64,000 nucleotides of DNA from Hedera helix (Eukaryota > Streptophyta > Magnoliopsida > Apiales > Araliaceae): NCBI GenBank assembly GCA_947179155.2, contig OX359286.1:38586408-38650407 (forward strand), read 5' to 3'. The position numbers and the translations under genes are program-made. Below the pieces are notes generated by a model, which saw nothing but the letters and a program-made list of their open reading frames with translations, did no database searches and was not told where the DNA came from. Shown here in pieces: positions 1-13,070 of this stretch (position 1 is the first letter of the stretch; every line of letters starts with the position of its first letter).

Positions 1-3000
1 AGACTGCAGTCCATGCCCCGGGGAAAACCTAAAGCATCACAAAACCAATGAGTTTAGTATAATTGAAGATGTTAAATAATTTGAGTAGTATTTCTCTGAG
101 CACAACATAAAACTTTTTTCATGTCCTCCCAACAAATCATCTCTAATCTCAACAAAATTACTTGGAATAATAAAATGCAGGAAAGATCTATTTTTTTTTA
201 ATTTGCATAGTTTCAGAAGTCCAGAAGGTGTGAATGCACTAAAAGAGTTGTAAAGCAGTTGTTAGTGAAAATTTACAAGGGTCCTCTCACAAAATAATGC
301 AATGAGGTTCAAAGCTCTTTTCCATGTACCCTGATGTTATATTCACTACCATGTGTCGCAACCATCATGGCAAGTTTACTTCCTTTTCCTGATATGGAAA
401 CATAACAAGCAACAGATGGAAAGCAGAAACTTCAATAAATCCAACCGCTAAAGTATATTTCAATTTCAGACATACGAAAAAGGATTTCATAGATTAGGAC
501 TTTGGTTAAGAAATAGGTAAAAAATATATATATACATATACACAACACATTCATTCATTCATCCAATTTAGTGAAGTCATCACCCATCAGCATATGAACA
601 CTCTAATAACTTTTTGTGTTATAGAAAGAACCTAGCAGAGTCAAATTTAAATGATGGCCTGGTCATATTTATCCATGTGACATGGGCTCAGCATGTACAA
701 GTACAACCATGCAGCTGCCTGAAAAAACATCATAGCAGTCTGATGTTCACTAAAAGATCATATTTTCTAGTATATGTCCCATAGTTTTTACCAAAGCAAA
801 TAAGCTCCAAAACAATGGATTTTCTAGGACTGACAAGTTAGGAGGAAACCATGAACCCATGAGCTAGTATAAGAAATGGCACAGGCATTCCTACGAACCC
901 AATCAAAATAATAGCAAATTTTTTCATATATACCTGTGTCGTGGTGCGAGCAATTCCATCCCACTTATTATATGTGCCCCTACTAGCCTCTGTCCACTCA
1001 CCGTAATCCATCCTGAAATTGAGTAATCAAATGGCACAGTGTTAACAGCAAGTTAGCAGAAGATGCAAAAGCCATATACATGAAGATATAATGGTGTTTA
1101 GAGGCAGGGTGCCAGTTCCTACCCAACTACGAAAAAGGCATATCCATCCATGTGGTAGCTTTGCATCTTGGTGTCATTGTTTTGCAGTATTACTTCCATA
1201 AATCCTCTAAATGTGCCATTAATTATCCTTGTTTCCATCTTAGGTGGTCCTGTAAGTGGCCTGTTGGGAAAATTAGCATTATATACACCCTTCACTTTGT
1301 ATTGATCAGCAACCCTAATTGGTGTGTGCGGATTGACAAATGAGATCCCATTAAGTGTTGTCCGTCGTTTCCCATCAATCATCACTGGTGGCTTGTTTTT
1401 CAATACATATACTTCAGTCACATTGATGGAGCCATACCTAAAAGAACCTTGTGGGTTTGGGCGAGCACCACTTGCAGACACATTCCACCTGCATATATTT
1501 AACCATAGGACTCCTAAATCAGTTAGGTACAGACAACGAACGAATGCATTATTATGCTTGAATGGGGAAGTAATTGAAATTGAATACTCAGATAAGAATA
1601 GAGAAAAGTAATTAAAGTTCTTTCACAAACATTAACGCGCCAAACCATTTGAAAGGCATTGTGAACAAACCTGATGGACCTTGCTTGGTTCATTGAGAAT
1701 GTTTTGTCAAATTGATCACTTGGTGGTTCTGGAAGGGGACCAGATGCTTTTCCTTTAGAATTTGAATAGTGCAAGATGCCAACACCAGTAACCCTTTTCC
1801 AAACTGACTCATTGACAAACCTCGCACTTGCCACTAAGTAATAATCAGTGCTTGCATTTTGATCCATGGTTACCAAAAAAGAGTATGATTGTCCAACGTG
1901 AATATCTAAGCTAGTATAATTCTGCTGTACTGTATATGATCCCTCAGTTTCTGCTAAAAGTAAGTTATGGTTCTGAATTCTGAAGTTCAAGCTAGTTGAC
2001 ACCCCAACATTGCTGACACGTATGCGATAAGTTTTGCCTGCCCAACATCTTAACATTTAATAGTTTAAATAGGAAATGCTAAGGGAAAATAATATATATT
2101 CACTTTCAAAGCAACAATACATGTCTTCTGATGGATCACCAAAAAGTTTTTCAATTAGACAAGTCTATGATGTATGAATCACCAAAATCTTGTTTTTCCA
2201 TTTTCTTTCTATCAAAAAGTTGAAAAAAATGGTAATTATTGGGGGACTGGGGGAGAGAGAAGTAGAAGCTAAAATAGGAAGTTTATTTCCCTCTAAGTGT
2301 AGGATTTAGTGACAATAAATCAATATAATTCATAGAATATCACAAACAAAATCAAGGTGAGTTTCACAAGATAAATTTCACCTCAGGAAAACTATACATG
2401 TTGAAGCCAATTAGTGGAATATCAGGTTCCTGATATATTAGTAATAAACTAATCCTCATTGATTCATGACCTATATGGAATAAATACAACTCTAACTTAA
2501 TGAAAAGTTGATCATTGCAGATCCAGCTTGCAGCCCAAATTAAGAAATAATAAAAATAATTATAAGTGAAAAGCATCTAAAATCTTTACCAATTTGGTTG
2601 GACAAAATGTTATATGCAGTGAGTTTTTTAAATGAAGGAATTAATGCATAGAATGAACAATTCAGCCTCATTACGCTAAGACCAAATGAATCTTCAATTT
2701 AATCCACAAAACCTCTAACGAAGTAGCTGATTTATGGAAGTAACAATTTCACTAATAAGAACACTATATTTCCCCAGCTAAGTTCACTAACAATGCAGTT
2801 CATATTACTCACCAGGGTGGACGTCAATCGTTTCATAGTCAATGCCATCAGGCACAAGGGTATCATTATATCTATAAGGGCCTTTCCCATTAATAAGAAC
2901 ACCATCTGGCATCCTGAGATCTTTCCCACCATCAAGAGTCCTCCTCAGAGCCTACAATCCAAACAAAACCAAACAATAGTCACATTACATCTTTTACTTC

Positions 3001-3972
3001 GACATACATTACATAAATAGTTCTTGGTAACAAAATCTTGAACACTAACCGTATGGTTGCTTGTGTACCAATCACCAATCATGATTGAAATATCCCCATC
3101 TGGAGTTGCAAAAGGAATGGAAATTATTGCCCTATTATTAACAATAATGCCACCAAAACCGCCTGACGCTCTTTGAAAATTGAGCGAAGGGAAGTAAAAG
3201 AAACTCCCAATCTGGTCCTTAACCTGAAAATCATAAGTCCAATTCCACTTTGGAGGAATTGGACAGTTAGTGCCAAGCACTCCATCTTGCCAAGAAGAGC
3301 GCCGCTGTTGAATACCAGCCCTGCAGCACCCATTAAATTCCAAATCCTCAGATACCATAAGAAATGCAAATTTTAAACCCAATTTACAATTAAGTTATTA
3401 AAAAACCTACCAAGTTATTAGGAGGGCTTCATCTAATTTGTTCCGAACATTGATCTCAACATTGTTGTTAGTAGTAACATTAATGACAGGACCTGGAAAC
3501 TTTCCATTTATAGCAATAACCTGCAAAGTCAAATGCATTGCAATTTAAGAACATCACCTAAAACAAGGGAAGCCTTTAAACAGTAATGACCAAAAAAAGA
3601 AAAACTCTTCAACGATTTGCTAAGGCTCACTACATTAAACAGAATCAACTTAACCAATAAGAACATTTTGCAGATATTTAAGCACATTTTACAGATCTGA
3701 AGCTAAAGACTAAATTTTTAAGAATCTGAAACTAACCCATCTAATATTCATGAAAATTAAGCAAACCCACTTAAAGATATTCAGGATATATACATGCATT
3801 TATATGTATAGAAAGGGAGGGGAAAGCAGACCTGTTGGGGGACACCCAGAGGAGAAGCAGTGATGTAAGAGACTACAAATTCATAGGAAACAAATGGATC
3901 TTCAGCAGAACAAAAGCTCAAGAACAGAGAAATGCAGACAAAAAGAAATGAGAGAAAGCTAAAGGAAGCCAT
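1..3972 (-). CDS. SKU5-similar (SKS) multicopper-oxidase-like protein, 3' end cut by window edge
   Basis: Exons, in coding order: 3972-3832, 3520-3411, 3320-3050, 2951-2813, 2037-1671, 1488-1123, 1012-934 and 28-1 (continues off the window). All junctions are GT-AG and the frame is continuous over about 500 codons, with no internal stop. The protein opens with a hydrophobic signal peptide (MASFSFLSFLFVCISLFLSF...AEDP), then three cupredoxin domains. Family-typical stretches are GIQQRRSSWQDG, TNCPIPP, GPYRYNDT and QSYHMDGYAFFVVG. The positions that carry copper-binding histidines in ascorbate oxidase and laccase are replaced: ITWAG instead of HWHG, FYFPS instead of YHSH, SYHMDG instead of HPYHLHG. 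This is the known hallmark of the SKU5/SKS family, extracellular or plasma-membrane glycoproteins involved in directional growth and the cell wall, so oxidase activity is not expected. Several N-x-S/T sites fit secretion. A GPI signal, if any, lies outside the window. Confidence 0.93.
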
Positions 3973-4615
3973 GTATACGAGTTTTCGTGATATTTGGAAG
4001 AGAAAAGAATCAAATTACTTAGCTTTCCTGTGTTTACATTATCAGATAGAAGAAGACTAGAGACAGAGCAGAGGAAGAGAGAGAAATAAAAGAAAAGAGA
4101 GTGTGAATGTGTGTGTATGTGTCTGAGGAAAGTTGAGGAAGATAGACAGAAAGAGTGAACGGCTCTGTTTGCTTGGTTGGTACGATCTTTTTTCTTTCTG
4201 TTTCTCTTGGATACAAGCGGTAAAAGAAAAAGAAATAAAAAAGGAGATTTTGTATTAAAACTTTTTTGGATATCAAATTTATTGCTGTGACAAGAATTAA
4301 GTAAAATTATTATATTTTTAATTAAAATTATCAAATGAGTTCTGATATGTATTATAATTAATTTAAATTAAATTATAATTAAAAAAATTTAATACATAAA
4401 ATTGATTAGAATTATAAGAGTATTTTATTTATTTATTTCATTAACAACTAAATATTCTTAATATATATATTACTTTTCTTATCAAATATCAGTTCTCCAT
4501 TAAATAATAATAAAAATTGAGGAAGAGAGAGAAAGAAAAAGAAATAAAAAAAGGAGATTTCATATTAAACTTTTTTTGGGTCTTACGGGGAGCCATCACC
4601 ATCATCAAGAGCATG

Positions 4616-4640
4616 CATGAGAGAGAGAGAGAGAGAGAGA
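4616..4640. repeat. (GA)n microsatellite
   Basis: Short GA dinucleotide run, about 12 units, upstream of the SKS gene. Confidence 0.9.
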
Positions 4641-5499
4641 ATGGAGGACAGAATGGGTATTGGTCAAATGCCAGCCAATAGACGGTTCAAAAACAATAAA
4701 CATAAGTGTATAATATTTAAATATAATATTAAATATTATATTTATTTTAATAATTAAAAAATAAAATATGATAAAAAATTTAATATAATATTTTATTATT
4801 TAATAATTAAAATAAATATAATATTTAATATTATTTACGTAAACTTGTCTTTTAAAAAATTCAGCTCAATCTTTGACAAAATTAAAATTATTAAATTTCA
4901 GTCAAAAATAAATAAATAAATAAAAATCAGTGGTATAAGCTTTTGTACATGTATACTCATTCAATTGGATTAATGTTGTCGTTCACCCGACCATATTAAT
5001 ATAATATTATTTTTATTTAGTTCAATATTTATTTTTAAAAATAATAAATTTAGTAGTAATAAAATTTTAAAAAAAATTATAATGACATTTTTGATAATAT
5101 TATATCATTTTTATATTATTATTAATTGATTTTTTTTTGGTACAAAATAAAAGTTAAGTGTTTTAATGAAGTTGGAGAAATATTATTTACTTGTTATATA
5201 ATATATTTGTATAGTATGTATGTATATGCATACATTGTACAGAGCCATAAGTACAGACCCTCCGAAAGCACCGCACGTTGCCAGCGCCTTGTTGGACCAC
5301 ACGTGTGAATTGAAATTGAAACAAATTTTTACATCTTCCCAAAACAAATGATATATTTATAAGAAATTAATATTTTTATAAATTAATTTGATATTTTAAC
5401 GAGTGAATTTTATTCAATTTTATAAAAATATTAAATTAACTTATAAAAATAGTAAAATTTTCATAATTCGTATGAAAAGAAAGAGGAAACAAGTTGGAA

Positions 5500-5502
<3 letters not shown>

Positions 5503-5536
<34 letters not shown>
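5503..5536. repeat. (TA)n microsatellite
   Basis: About 17 uninterrupted TA units in an AT-rich spacer. Confidence 0.95.
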
Positions 5537-5537
<1 letters not shown>

Positions 5538-6246
5538 CTAGAAGGTCGTCTTTTCAATAGGAATAGAAACAATGGGTTGTGACTTGGATGAACATTAAAT
5601 TTGGAGGGAGTTTGGTTTAAAAGTGTTTGCCCATTGCCCTACTGAAGATGTTTGATTTCTTGACTCTATGCAACTCAAATCCAAACCTTATAACTAGCAT
5701 CGAGCATAAAGTTTTAATTAAATTTGTTTTATTAAATCATAAATATAAACATAATCACAAAACAAAATAATAATTATCATGTTTAAGCTGGAAAGTAACA
5801 TAATTGTTAATGAAAAAGATGAGTAACATGGCAATGCTCATGGGCATATCTTTTTGTCGTAATTGAACTTGGAGGGGACAAAAAGAGAGCCAAGTTTAGC
5901 TTTCAAAACAATCCAAGTTTTGGTAAATTAATCCTAATTGGTTTAGCCGTCCACGGGGGGCACGGGACTCGGAGTTAGGCTCATAAGCAGGTGAGCTTGT
6001 TATATATGCTACTCCGTACTACGTACATCTCGGTTATTAATTCTCCTCCTATGCGTAATTTCGAAACCTCGAGATGCAAAAACTCTCACTTTCTAAACCA
6101 CGGCTTAATTAAATAAGGTAGTTAAAAGTCAGATAAGAATAATTTTGAATCAAGTGATATGAACAGTTACTCGATAATTTTACTGAAAGAAGAATATAGT
6201 AATGGGAAATGCAAAATGAATATGTAGGCCAGTTCAAATATATGTG

Positions 6247-6248
<2 letters not shown>

Positions 6249-6332
<84 letters not shown>
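6249..6332. repeat. Compound (TA)n(GA)n microsatellite
   Basis: About 25 TA units run directly into about 17 GA units. Open frames predicted across it (Y/I and S/L repeats) are products of the repeat. Confidence 0.95.
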
Positions 6333-6334
<2 letters not shown>

Positions 6335-9043
6335 CCGAACGCAAGTGTATTGATTTCACTAGCTATCACAGGTGGTGATTATAATATAAGTTTGTGAATC
6401 CAGACATGACAACCCACTCATTACCCATCTATATTAATTATACGATTCCTGCACATGGGTTACTTCCCTTGCCATCTCATTCTCAAGTAACAAGTTTATC
6501 ATCAAATAATTGAACGGAGTAGTAATTATAATATTAGTTCTATTAGACTACTTCATGTAAAATGCTGCATTGTATGAGTTTAGCTAAATAAGATAAGATT
6601 TATGAACTATTAAGTTTACGGTAGAATTAATTGTCCGACTCACTTTCATGAGCAAATCATTATTTGTCAATAACTGAATTTAATGTGAAACGCAATTAAA
6701 TTAATTACTATTATTAAGGAAATATATGCACTCAATAAAGTATTTTCATGACGCATCATATTTGCAATTTTTTCTAACGACAATTGAAGTGTTACTGATT
6801 TTATTACCATGACGCATTACATTTATTCTGATAATATTAACCGTCTTTGTTAATTTTAGAAATCAAACTTAGGTAGTCATAATTATAAAATTAAATGACA
6901 CCAGCAAGGTTAAATTGATAATTTGGGTAATAAATTTTTCAAGTTATTTTAATCGAACATGATAGGGGAAGGTGTGCACTTGAAGCAGGTTTTGTCAAAT
7001 AACAAATAGAATATACAAGAAGCTAGCTAGCTAGGTCACCATCCGCAAGTCCAGCCGTCATTAGTTGTACCACCATTTTCTTCATCAGTATTTACAAATT
7101 ATATACACACTGGTAATCACACCTACACACTAACACGCACATGTCGATGAAGCCAAAACCTAAAATCTTGCAGTTTTATCAATTTATAAAAACTATAAAC
7201 TCATCTCTTGAACTTATTAATTCAATAATTTGTTATGAGGTACTCAAATAACCTCTTTTTGAAATGATGAACTTGACATATACATAGCAATAATAAAAGG
7301 AAGACAACTCTACCTTAAAAAGTTATACACAATGTTTTGTTAAAAATTATAAGTTGTTTAAAGTTTAATTATTTTAAAGTAATTTTTAAAATTTTATTTT
7401 ATTTCACATTTAAGACTCTAAATTTAAAACATTTTGCGTCACTAAAATTTAAGTTAATGTCATAATTAAATGGTAGGGGTTGATTTTTATTAATTATTTT
7501 CTAATATGTTTTGAATATATATATTTTGCCGACAATATCAATACGGCGGTGTTCAAACTTTTTCATATTTCTATGCTATGCTAGTAGAATAATTTTCTAA
7601 TATTAGTTTTCTATGTCTTTTTATACACGAAAGATAATTGGTTGAATAATGGGCCTTTATACCCTTGAGTAATCCCAAGCTTGCCAAAGTTTCTAACCTA
7701 AGCACAGTAGTAATGTTTGGTACTGATCCAGCCCAACAATTGGTTTGTAATTTTGGTCACAAAAACTGAAAACGTACAGATGTCATGCTGGTCGTAAGAA
7801 AAAGAGTTTTACTATATGTAATAACCATTAGGTACAATAACTTAATATAAAAATAATAGGATTCATCATTTTAATATTGTGAATCCCACCATTTTTACAT
7901 TGAATTATTATACACATCATTACATGAGTCATTACTTATAGCAAAAATTGTAAGAAAAAATAACCCTGTTGTCTGTGCGGCGTGCGCATTTATAACTAGA
8001 ATTAAGACACCCCAGTTATCTAACCGTTTGATATTTGTTAATTCTCATAAGAAAAATGAAAAAATTTGTACAAAAATATGAAATGTAAGGAGGGGATAAG
8101 GCTCTACAGTTACAAATTAAAAATGACAGTTTGGGCTAATCACCCATACTGCTCAAGAATATGTTAAAATGGCTGAGAGTTCTTACTTATTCTCATGTAA
8201 CCTAAGCAAAATTGTAGTTTCAAGATGTTCCAAAATTGCTATCCTCTTATACTATCATATTATGCGACTAAACATTATGATTATCTGTATACGTAGGTTA
8301 TCTATTTATGTATGTACTCGTAACAAAAGTCGCAAGATTTTTTAGATGTGTAATTTTTCTTTATCTTTTATTTAGAGCAGAAGCAATATCTATACCCCTT
8401 GTTTTGCTAGGCCATAAAAGGTCTGGTTCTCGATCATTCATTATGCAATTGAAATTGGAAGTTCCCTACCAGCCGGTGGTTGCTTCAATGGCGAAATCTT
8501 CGGTGGCTCGGTGTGAAGACCACGATTGACTCTACAGTTTATTAGTGCCATACCTGCACATTATTAGCTATTTAGCTACCAAATTACTCAGTTTAGTGAC
8601 TTCAAGTATTAATGTGGAGTTTCATACCTTGAATTAAGTGAGAATCCAATAAAGGACTAATGACGAGAAAGCAAACCTGCAAACAATACAATTAACAATT
8701 ACTGCATGTAACTAGGAGATTTAGAATTTGCCAAAGACATATAATGCATGGCTATTATATTGTTTATGGCCTTAAGAATTAGGGATGTAGTCAGTTTCAA
8801 AAAGTAAAAGAAGAAGTTTTCTTAATATAGAAAAATTAAAACTAGAAAGGGAAATTATTGAATAGAATGTGAAATATATAATCAAGACTTCTAAAACACA
8901 TTATGTCACATGTAAACATATTAACTCCAAGTGCATGCAATAGATACATGTGTTGGATTTAAACTCCACTTTAGGGTTAAGGGATTCTCACTTTACACCC
9001 AAATATGTAGTGGCTGTGGGTGTCTAAGCTATATATATATATA

Positions 9044-10495
9044 GGATTAATCCATTTACAACATTGTAAAAATAAGTATATTCTTATTACAGATCTCAAC
9101 CATATATCTGCGGATTTAACAGTTAGGACTCCCATCCGTAGTTTAATTCCGTCCGTAGTTTAATTCTGCGGCCGGGGTTTGGGATTATTTTTTTTCTCGG
9201 CAGTTTTAAACTGCGGATGGCATTAACTAACTGAAATCTATTTTGAGGCTCCGCAGTATTAAACCGCGGATGGCATTAAGTGGCTGAAATCTATTTTGAG
9301 GGAAGTTGAAATCTATTGGCCTTTATGTTTTGGACATTCGGTCTGCTCTGTTTCCTACTTTCTTTTCTGATAATTTAGTTTTTTGGTCATTTTGTTTTGG
9401 ATTCATTAGCTCTGGTTTGTTTTTCTTTTTGATTATTTGGCTTCACCATGGATGTCAACCGCCTTACCTCCATCAAATAGAAGCTCAAATGTGATTCTTG
9501 TGGATGATGACTATGATGCTCGCATAACGGATTTTGGATTGTCGAGGCTTGTGGGTTCTGTCGATTCTAATGATAGTTCATTTGTTAATGGTGATTTGGG
9601 GGAGTTTGGCCATGTGGCTCCTGAATATTCGAGCACTATGGTTGCATCAATGAAAGGGGATGTTTATAGTTTTGGAGTCGTGCTTTTGGAGTTGGTGACC
9701 GGACAGAAGCCTCTTGAGGTGAGTAATGCAGGGGAAGGGTTCTAAGGACATTTGGTGGATTGGGTTAATCGGCTTGTGGGCTTTGGTCGAAGTAAGGATG
9801 TTATTGATAAGTCACTTTCTAGAAAAGGTAATGATGACCAAATTTTGCAGTTCTTTAAGATTGCTTGTACTTGTGTGGTTTCTATAGGTTGAAGGAAAGG
9901 TCTTCTATGTATCAAGTTTACCAGCCATTAAGGAGCATGGTGGAAAACCTCGGTTTTTCTGAACAATTTGATGAATTTCCATTGAACTTTGCGAAACATG
10001 AACCCGGCCACAGGGATTAGCTTCGGGGATAAATGAGTACAAGCATATAATTGTTTCAAGCTTACACGATTGGGGCAGTAAAGCATCTCAGCATCTCTGC
10101 CATGGCAGATTTGACTTGAGCGGGTTTTCTTTTTCAGATGCTTTCTCAAAATAGTTTTCAGCATCCCTCAAAATAGTTCAGTCCACCAATTCCATCAGCA
10201 GTTTAATACTGCGGAGCCTCAAAATAGATTTCAGCCGGTCAACGTCTCATCCGTAGTTTAATATTGCGAAGTCCGAAAAAATTTATTTATTTTTTATCTC
10301 AAGCTTAGCATTTGCAGTTTAATTTTGCGATGAAATTGGTATTTTGGACAATTTTTTTGTCTGCAAAATTAAACTATTAAATCTCTCATATTAAACTGCG
10401 GCGGGAGTAATTCTAACCGTTAGATTCATGAATAAACAACTAAGATCTGCTGTAAAGATAGTTTTATTTTTATAACGTTATAAATGGATCAATCC
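9044..10495. mobile_element. Non-autonomous TIR element (copy 1), carries a captured kinase fragment
   Basis: The ends are long imperfect inverted repeats of about 55 bp. The left end reads GGATTAATCCATTTACAAC and the complement of the right end GGATTGATCCATTTATAAC; both continue through a GTAAAAATA-like stretch to an AGATCT motif. Both ends abut (TA)n tracts, so the target duplication cannot be delimited. Inside are repeated near-palindromes of the type CCGCAGTnTnAnACTGCGG (about 9130-9265 and 10195-10400), flanking a broken receptor-kinase segment. No transposase is visible. Related copies lie near 14.1-14.5 kb and at 46988-47300. Confidence 0.8.
9432..10019 (+). pseudogene. Captured fragment of a BIR-type LRR receptor-like kinase
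   Basis: Homology starts at WLHHGCQPPYLHQ and continues in another frame as SSNVILVDDDYDARITDFGLSRLVGS, then GEFGHVAPEYSS, GDVYSFGVVLLELVTGQKPLEVS, HLVDWVNRL and, after a further shift, ERSSMYQVYQPLRSM and GFSEQFDEFPLNF. This order is the C-terminal half of the kinase domain and tail of BAK1-interacting (BIR) pseudokinases. Three lesions are visible: a 1-base loss near 9478, a TAA in place of a conserved Lys codon near 9743 (EGF*GHLVDW), and a frameshift near 9888. The extracellular LRR part and kinase N-lobe are absent. It sits wholly inside the TIR element, so it is most simply a transduplicated gene piece and not a decayed resident gene. Confidence 0.85.
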
Positions 10496-11462
10496 ATATA
10501 TATATATAATATAGAATGCTAAAATACGCATAAATCAATTTTTATTTAAGGGGAAGAAGGAGATACAACAAATAATTATCAAAAGAACAGATAAACGAAT
10601 AAAAATACCAATGAATTAATCAATGTATATTCTGACTTCCACAACCAACTCTAGCATGTTGCAAGAAAAATGAATATATATTATTAATTCCTAAATGGGT
10701 AAATCTATTTTAAGACGGGAAAACAAGACATTGAATTTAATAGAGAACATAAAAATAAATTTATGCTTAGTTTGTAGAAAATCAAGATATGATTAAATGA
10801 TATTAGATGACAAAAATTAAATAAATCGGTAAAAATCATGGTATTTTACCTGGGGAAAAAAATCGATTGGACTGAGGAAACATATAGATCAAAAAGATAA
10901 ATTGTGGTGGACAAGAAAGAGAGATAGAAGTTGCAATTTCGTGGGGGATCCCGGATTCCGAGACCTATAGGATGGAGAAAAGGTAATCTAGCCTTTTAAT
11001 GAAACTTTTAATTATTTGGCTATGATCCACTATTTTTGATAAATTATCGTCCACTTCTAAAATATTATAATGGATCCTATGAAAATGTTTTAAAATTAAG
11101 AGCTGCCTAGGTAGTCTAGGAGGGGTGGTTACTAAATTTTCAATCCATTAGTTTAGGAGGTACGAGTTTGACCCAGACTTCTCGGATTGGTTAAAGGTGG
11201 CCTATGCGTAATTTCTTACTCTATTTATAGTTCACATTTATAAGTTAAAACTTTCATTTTTTATTTTTTCAAAAATTATAAAGCCTTAACACCACTATAA
11301 TCAAAAGAGATTAATTACTTAACCGATCTAACTTAAAATATCACCTCATTTTGACACCAATAATTACTCGAAGCTTGATTCTTGAAAACTAGCAACTTCA
11401 TGTTAATCACTTTGCCGATCGGTGCATATATTATCGACACCATATGGGTTTACCTTGTTATT
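10496..11462. other. Intergenic, no gene recognised
   Basis: AT-rich spacer. A stretch at 11107-11200 vaguely resembles a tRNA-derived SINE (GAGTTTGACCC resembles a B box), but there is no convincing A box or poly-A end. Confidence 0.5.
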
Positions 11463-11744
11463 CTAAGTTTGGATTGAACAAATAAAATGGAAGAATTTTT
11501 AAGCATCTCAAGTGCATATTTAATTGTTGTTGGTTGTGGATAATGTGTTAAGATGTCAAAATTGTGATGTATATTCATTCCACTAAAATGGATCTCATTC
11601 CATCGCCTCCGCCATGGAATGAAAGTCAAAGGAACGGTATGAATTTTCATTCCATTAGAATGGTTTATCATCTGAAATGATCATCAAATACATTACTTTT
11701 CATTCTATTTTCTCTTTCATTCCATTTCTTCAATCCAAACGTAG
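11463..11744. mobile_element. Foldback MITE, family unassigned
   Basis: Left end CTAAGTTTGGATTGAA pairs with right end TTCAATCCAAACGTAG (one mismatch), and similarity continues inward through AATGGAA-rich sequence. There is no coding capacity. No target duplication is obvious, so the superfamily is left open. Confidence 0.7.
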
Positions 11745-12730
11745 ATGCAAAAAAGATTATGACTCTTTACCTTGAATATTGCTGAGAATGTTAAGGTACT
11801 ACATGATAGTAAAGTCTCACATTAAAACATAAAAATAAATATTGAAAACATATATGCTCTAATGAATCATAAACCTAATATGTTAACATTTTGATCAAGA
11901 TGGGATTTAAGATACCCGGGTCTAATATTTTCAACAACTGATATTAGAGTAATGATTATAGGCTTGGGTCATGACGTGATGAGTTAGACTCAATGAGTTA
12001 TGGGTGTTTGAGGAATTATGTACTCTTTGGATTAAGTTTCATAAGTGACGAATACTTAATGGATTATATATGTACTCTTTGAAAAAATAGTGAATTCTTC
12101 TCAAGTATGTAGCGGATCAAATGAGAAATATTGAGAGATAATAGTTAGAGTTCAAAGGGAAACTTGGTGTTGAATAAGGACGAAGAGATCACACATTAAA
12201 AGGAGTTCAAAGGAAGAGAAATTAAAGGAGAAATTTGGTACCGATATGGATGGAGAAATTATGCGTTAAGTAAAAAATTATTATGGTTTCAGATAAACAT
12301 ATATGGACTAATGTTTTCAACATATATGGATTATATACTCTTTGATTAAGTGGTTGACTCTTCTCGAGGAGGTAGTGGATCCAATCCACCATTGTTGGGC
12401 CTGGCGGGTGCTATTTGAGGTATGAGGTGGTTAGGTTTAAGTAGGGTGTTGGCATTGAGTTGTTGTATAAGGTGTGCGGGTCGAATAGGGTGAATGAGTT
12501 GGGTTTGAGGAGAAGCTGGGGTCGGCTCTTGGGGAGATAGATGAGGGTGTTGTGAGTGATCATGGGTTCTATACAAGTAGGTATGAATCGGTGTACATGT
12601 TGGGTCAATGTGAAGGTTAGTTAGTGGGTAGGGATTGGATAGATTGTGTGAAGAGTGTTGAACGGATAGCTAAAAGTGATTACAGTGTCTCTGTAGATTT
12701 AAATCTAATAAGAATAAGCAACTAGGAATG
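11745..12730. other. Repeat-derived spacer with internal duplication
   Basis: A block with GGATTATATATGTACTCTTTG, TTCTTCTCAAG and GTAGCGGATC (about 12059-12118) recurs diverged at about 12328-12386. The GT-rich stretch 12390-12660 opens frames on the minus strand with no recognisable protein. Confidence 0.5.
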
Positions 12731-12847
12731 GCATTGTAGGGTTGTGTCATTAGGGGTGGATTTGAGAGCAATTTGTTTGTTTCAAATGCCCTGATAGATA
12801 TGTATTATAAATGTGGGGATACCCTTGAAGCTTACTTTGTATTTTGC
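12731..12847 (+). pseudogene. Fragment of a PPR (pentatricopeptide repeat) protein gene
   Basis: Reads AL*GCVIRGGFESNLFVSNALIDMYYKCGDTLEAYFVF, which matches the repeat core of plant PLS-class PPR proteins (the ...VSNALIDMYxKCGD signature). An in-frame TAG sits where His or Gln is usual. The segment GATACCCTTGAAGCTTAC and what follows is repeated imperfectly at about 12869-12900 (KDTLKAYSIFC). No further PPR units are recognisable, so this is a small orphan fragment, possibly carried in by a transposon. Confidence 0.7.
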
Positions 12848-12959
12848 TTTGCAGCATGATGCATAAGGATACCCTTAAAGCTTACTCTATATTTTGCCAC
12901 TGATGTATTTCGATTTCTCACAAATAGTACAGTAAGCATAAAGCAATAATTGTTCTCAA

Positions 12960-13070
12960 TAGCGTTCGCAGTTTAATACTGTGGACAGTACCTAACGGCG
13001 TCGTACTCGTATTTGCATCTCAGTTTAATATGTCTAGTGTCTGCAATTTAATACTACGGACCAACAGCGT
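12960..13070. repeat. Two diverged copies of the GC-ended palindrome with spacer
   Basis: TTCGCAGTTTAATACTGTGG (12964-12983) and TCTGCAATTTAATACTACGG are each followed within about 20 bases by CGTCGTACTCGTATT. The motif is the one found inside the TIR elements at 9044 and 14.1 kb, so this may be a further relic of that family or part of a larger copy ending near 14475. Confidence 0.6.

Larger units (their letters stand above)
3973..9043. other. Intergenic, AT-rich, no gene recognised
   Basis: Upstream region of the SKS gene. 3973-4240 is CT-rich on the minus strand and probably holds its promoter and 5' UTR. The rest is AT-rich with simple repeats and no ORF resembling a known protein. A 73-codon open frame at 8308-8529 has no recognisable motif and no supporting gene structure. 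Confidence 0.6.

Noticed and set aside
8308..8529. 73-codon plus-strand frame
   Set aside because: No recognisable domain, no promoter or intron signals, in repeat-rich spacer.
11107..11200. Possible tRNA-derived SINE
   Set aside because: Only a weak B-box-like word; no A box at the right distance and no 3' tail or target duplication.
12346..12608. Minus-strand Pro/Thr-rich open frames
   Set aside because: Product of a GT-rich stretch; no motif, no gene context.
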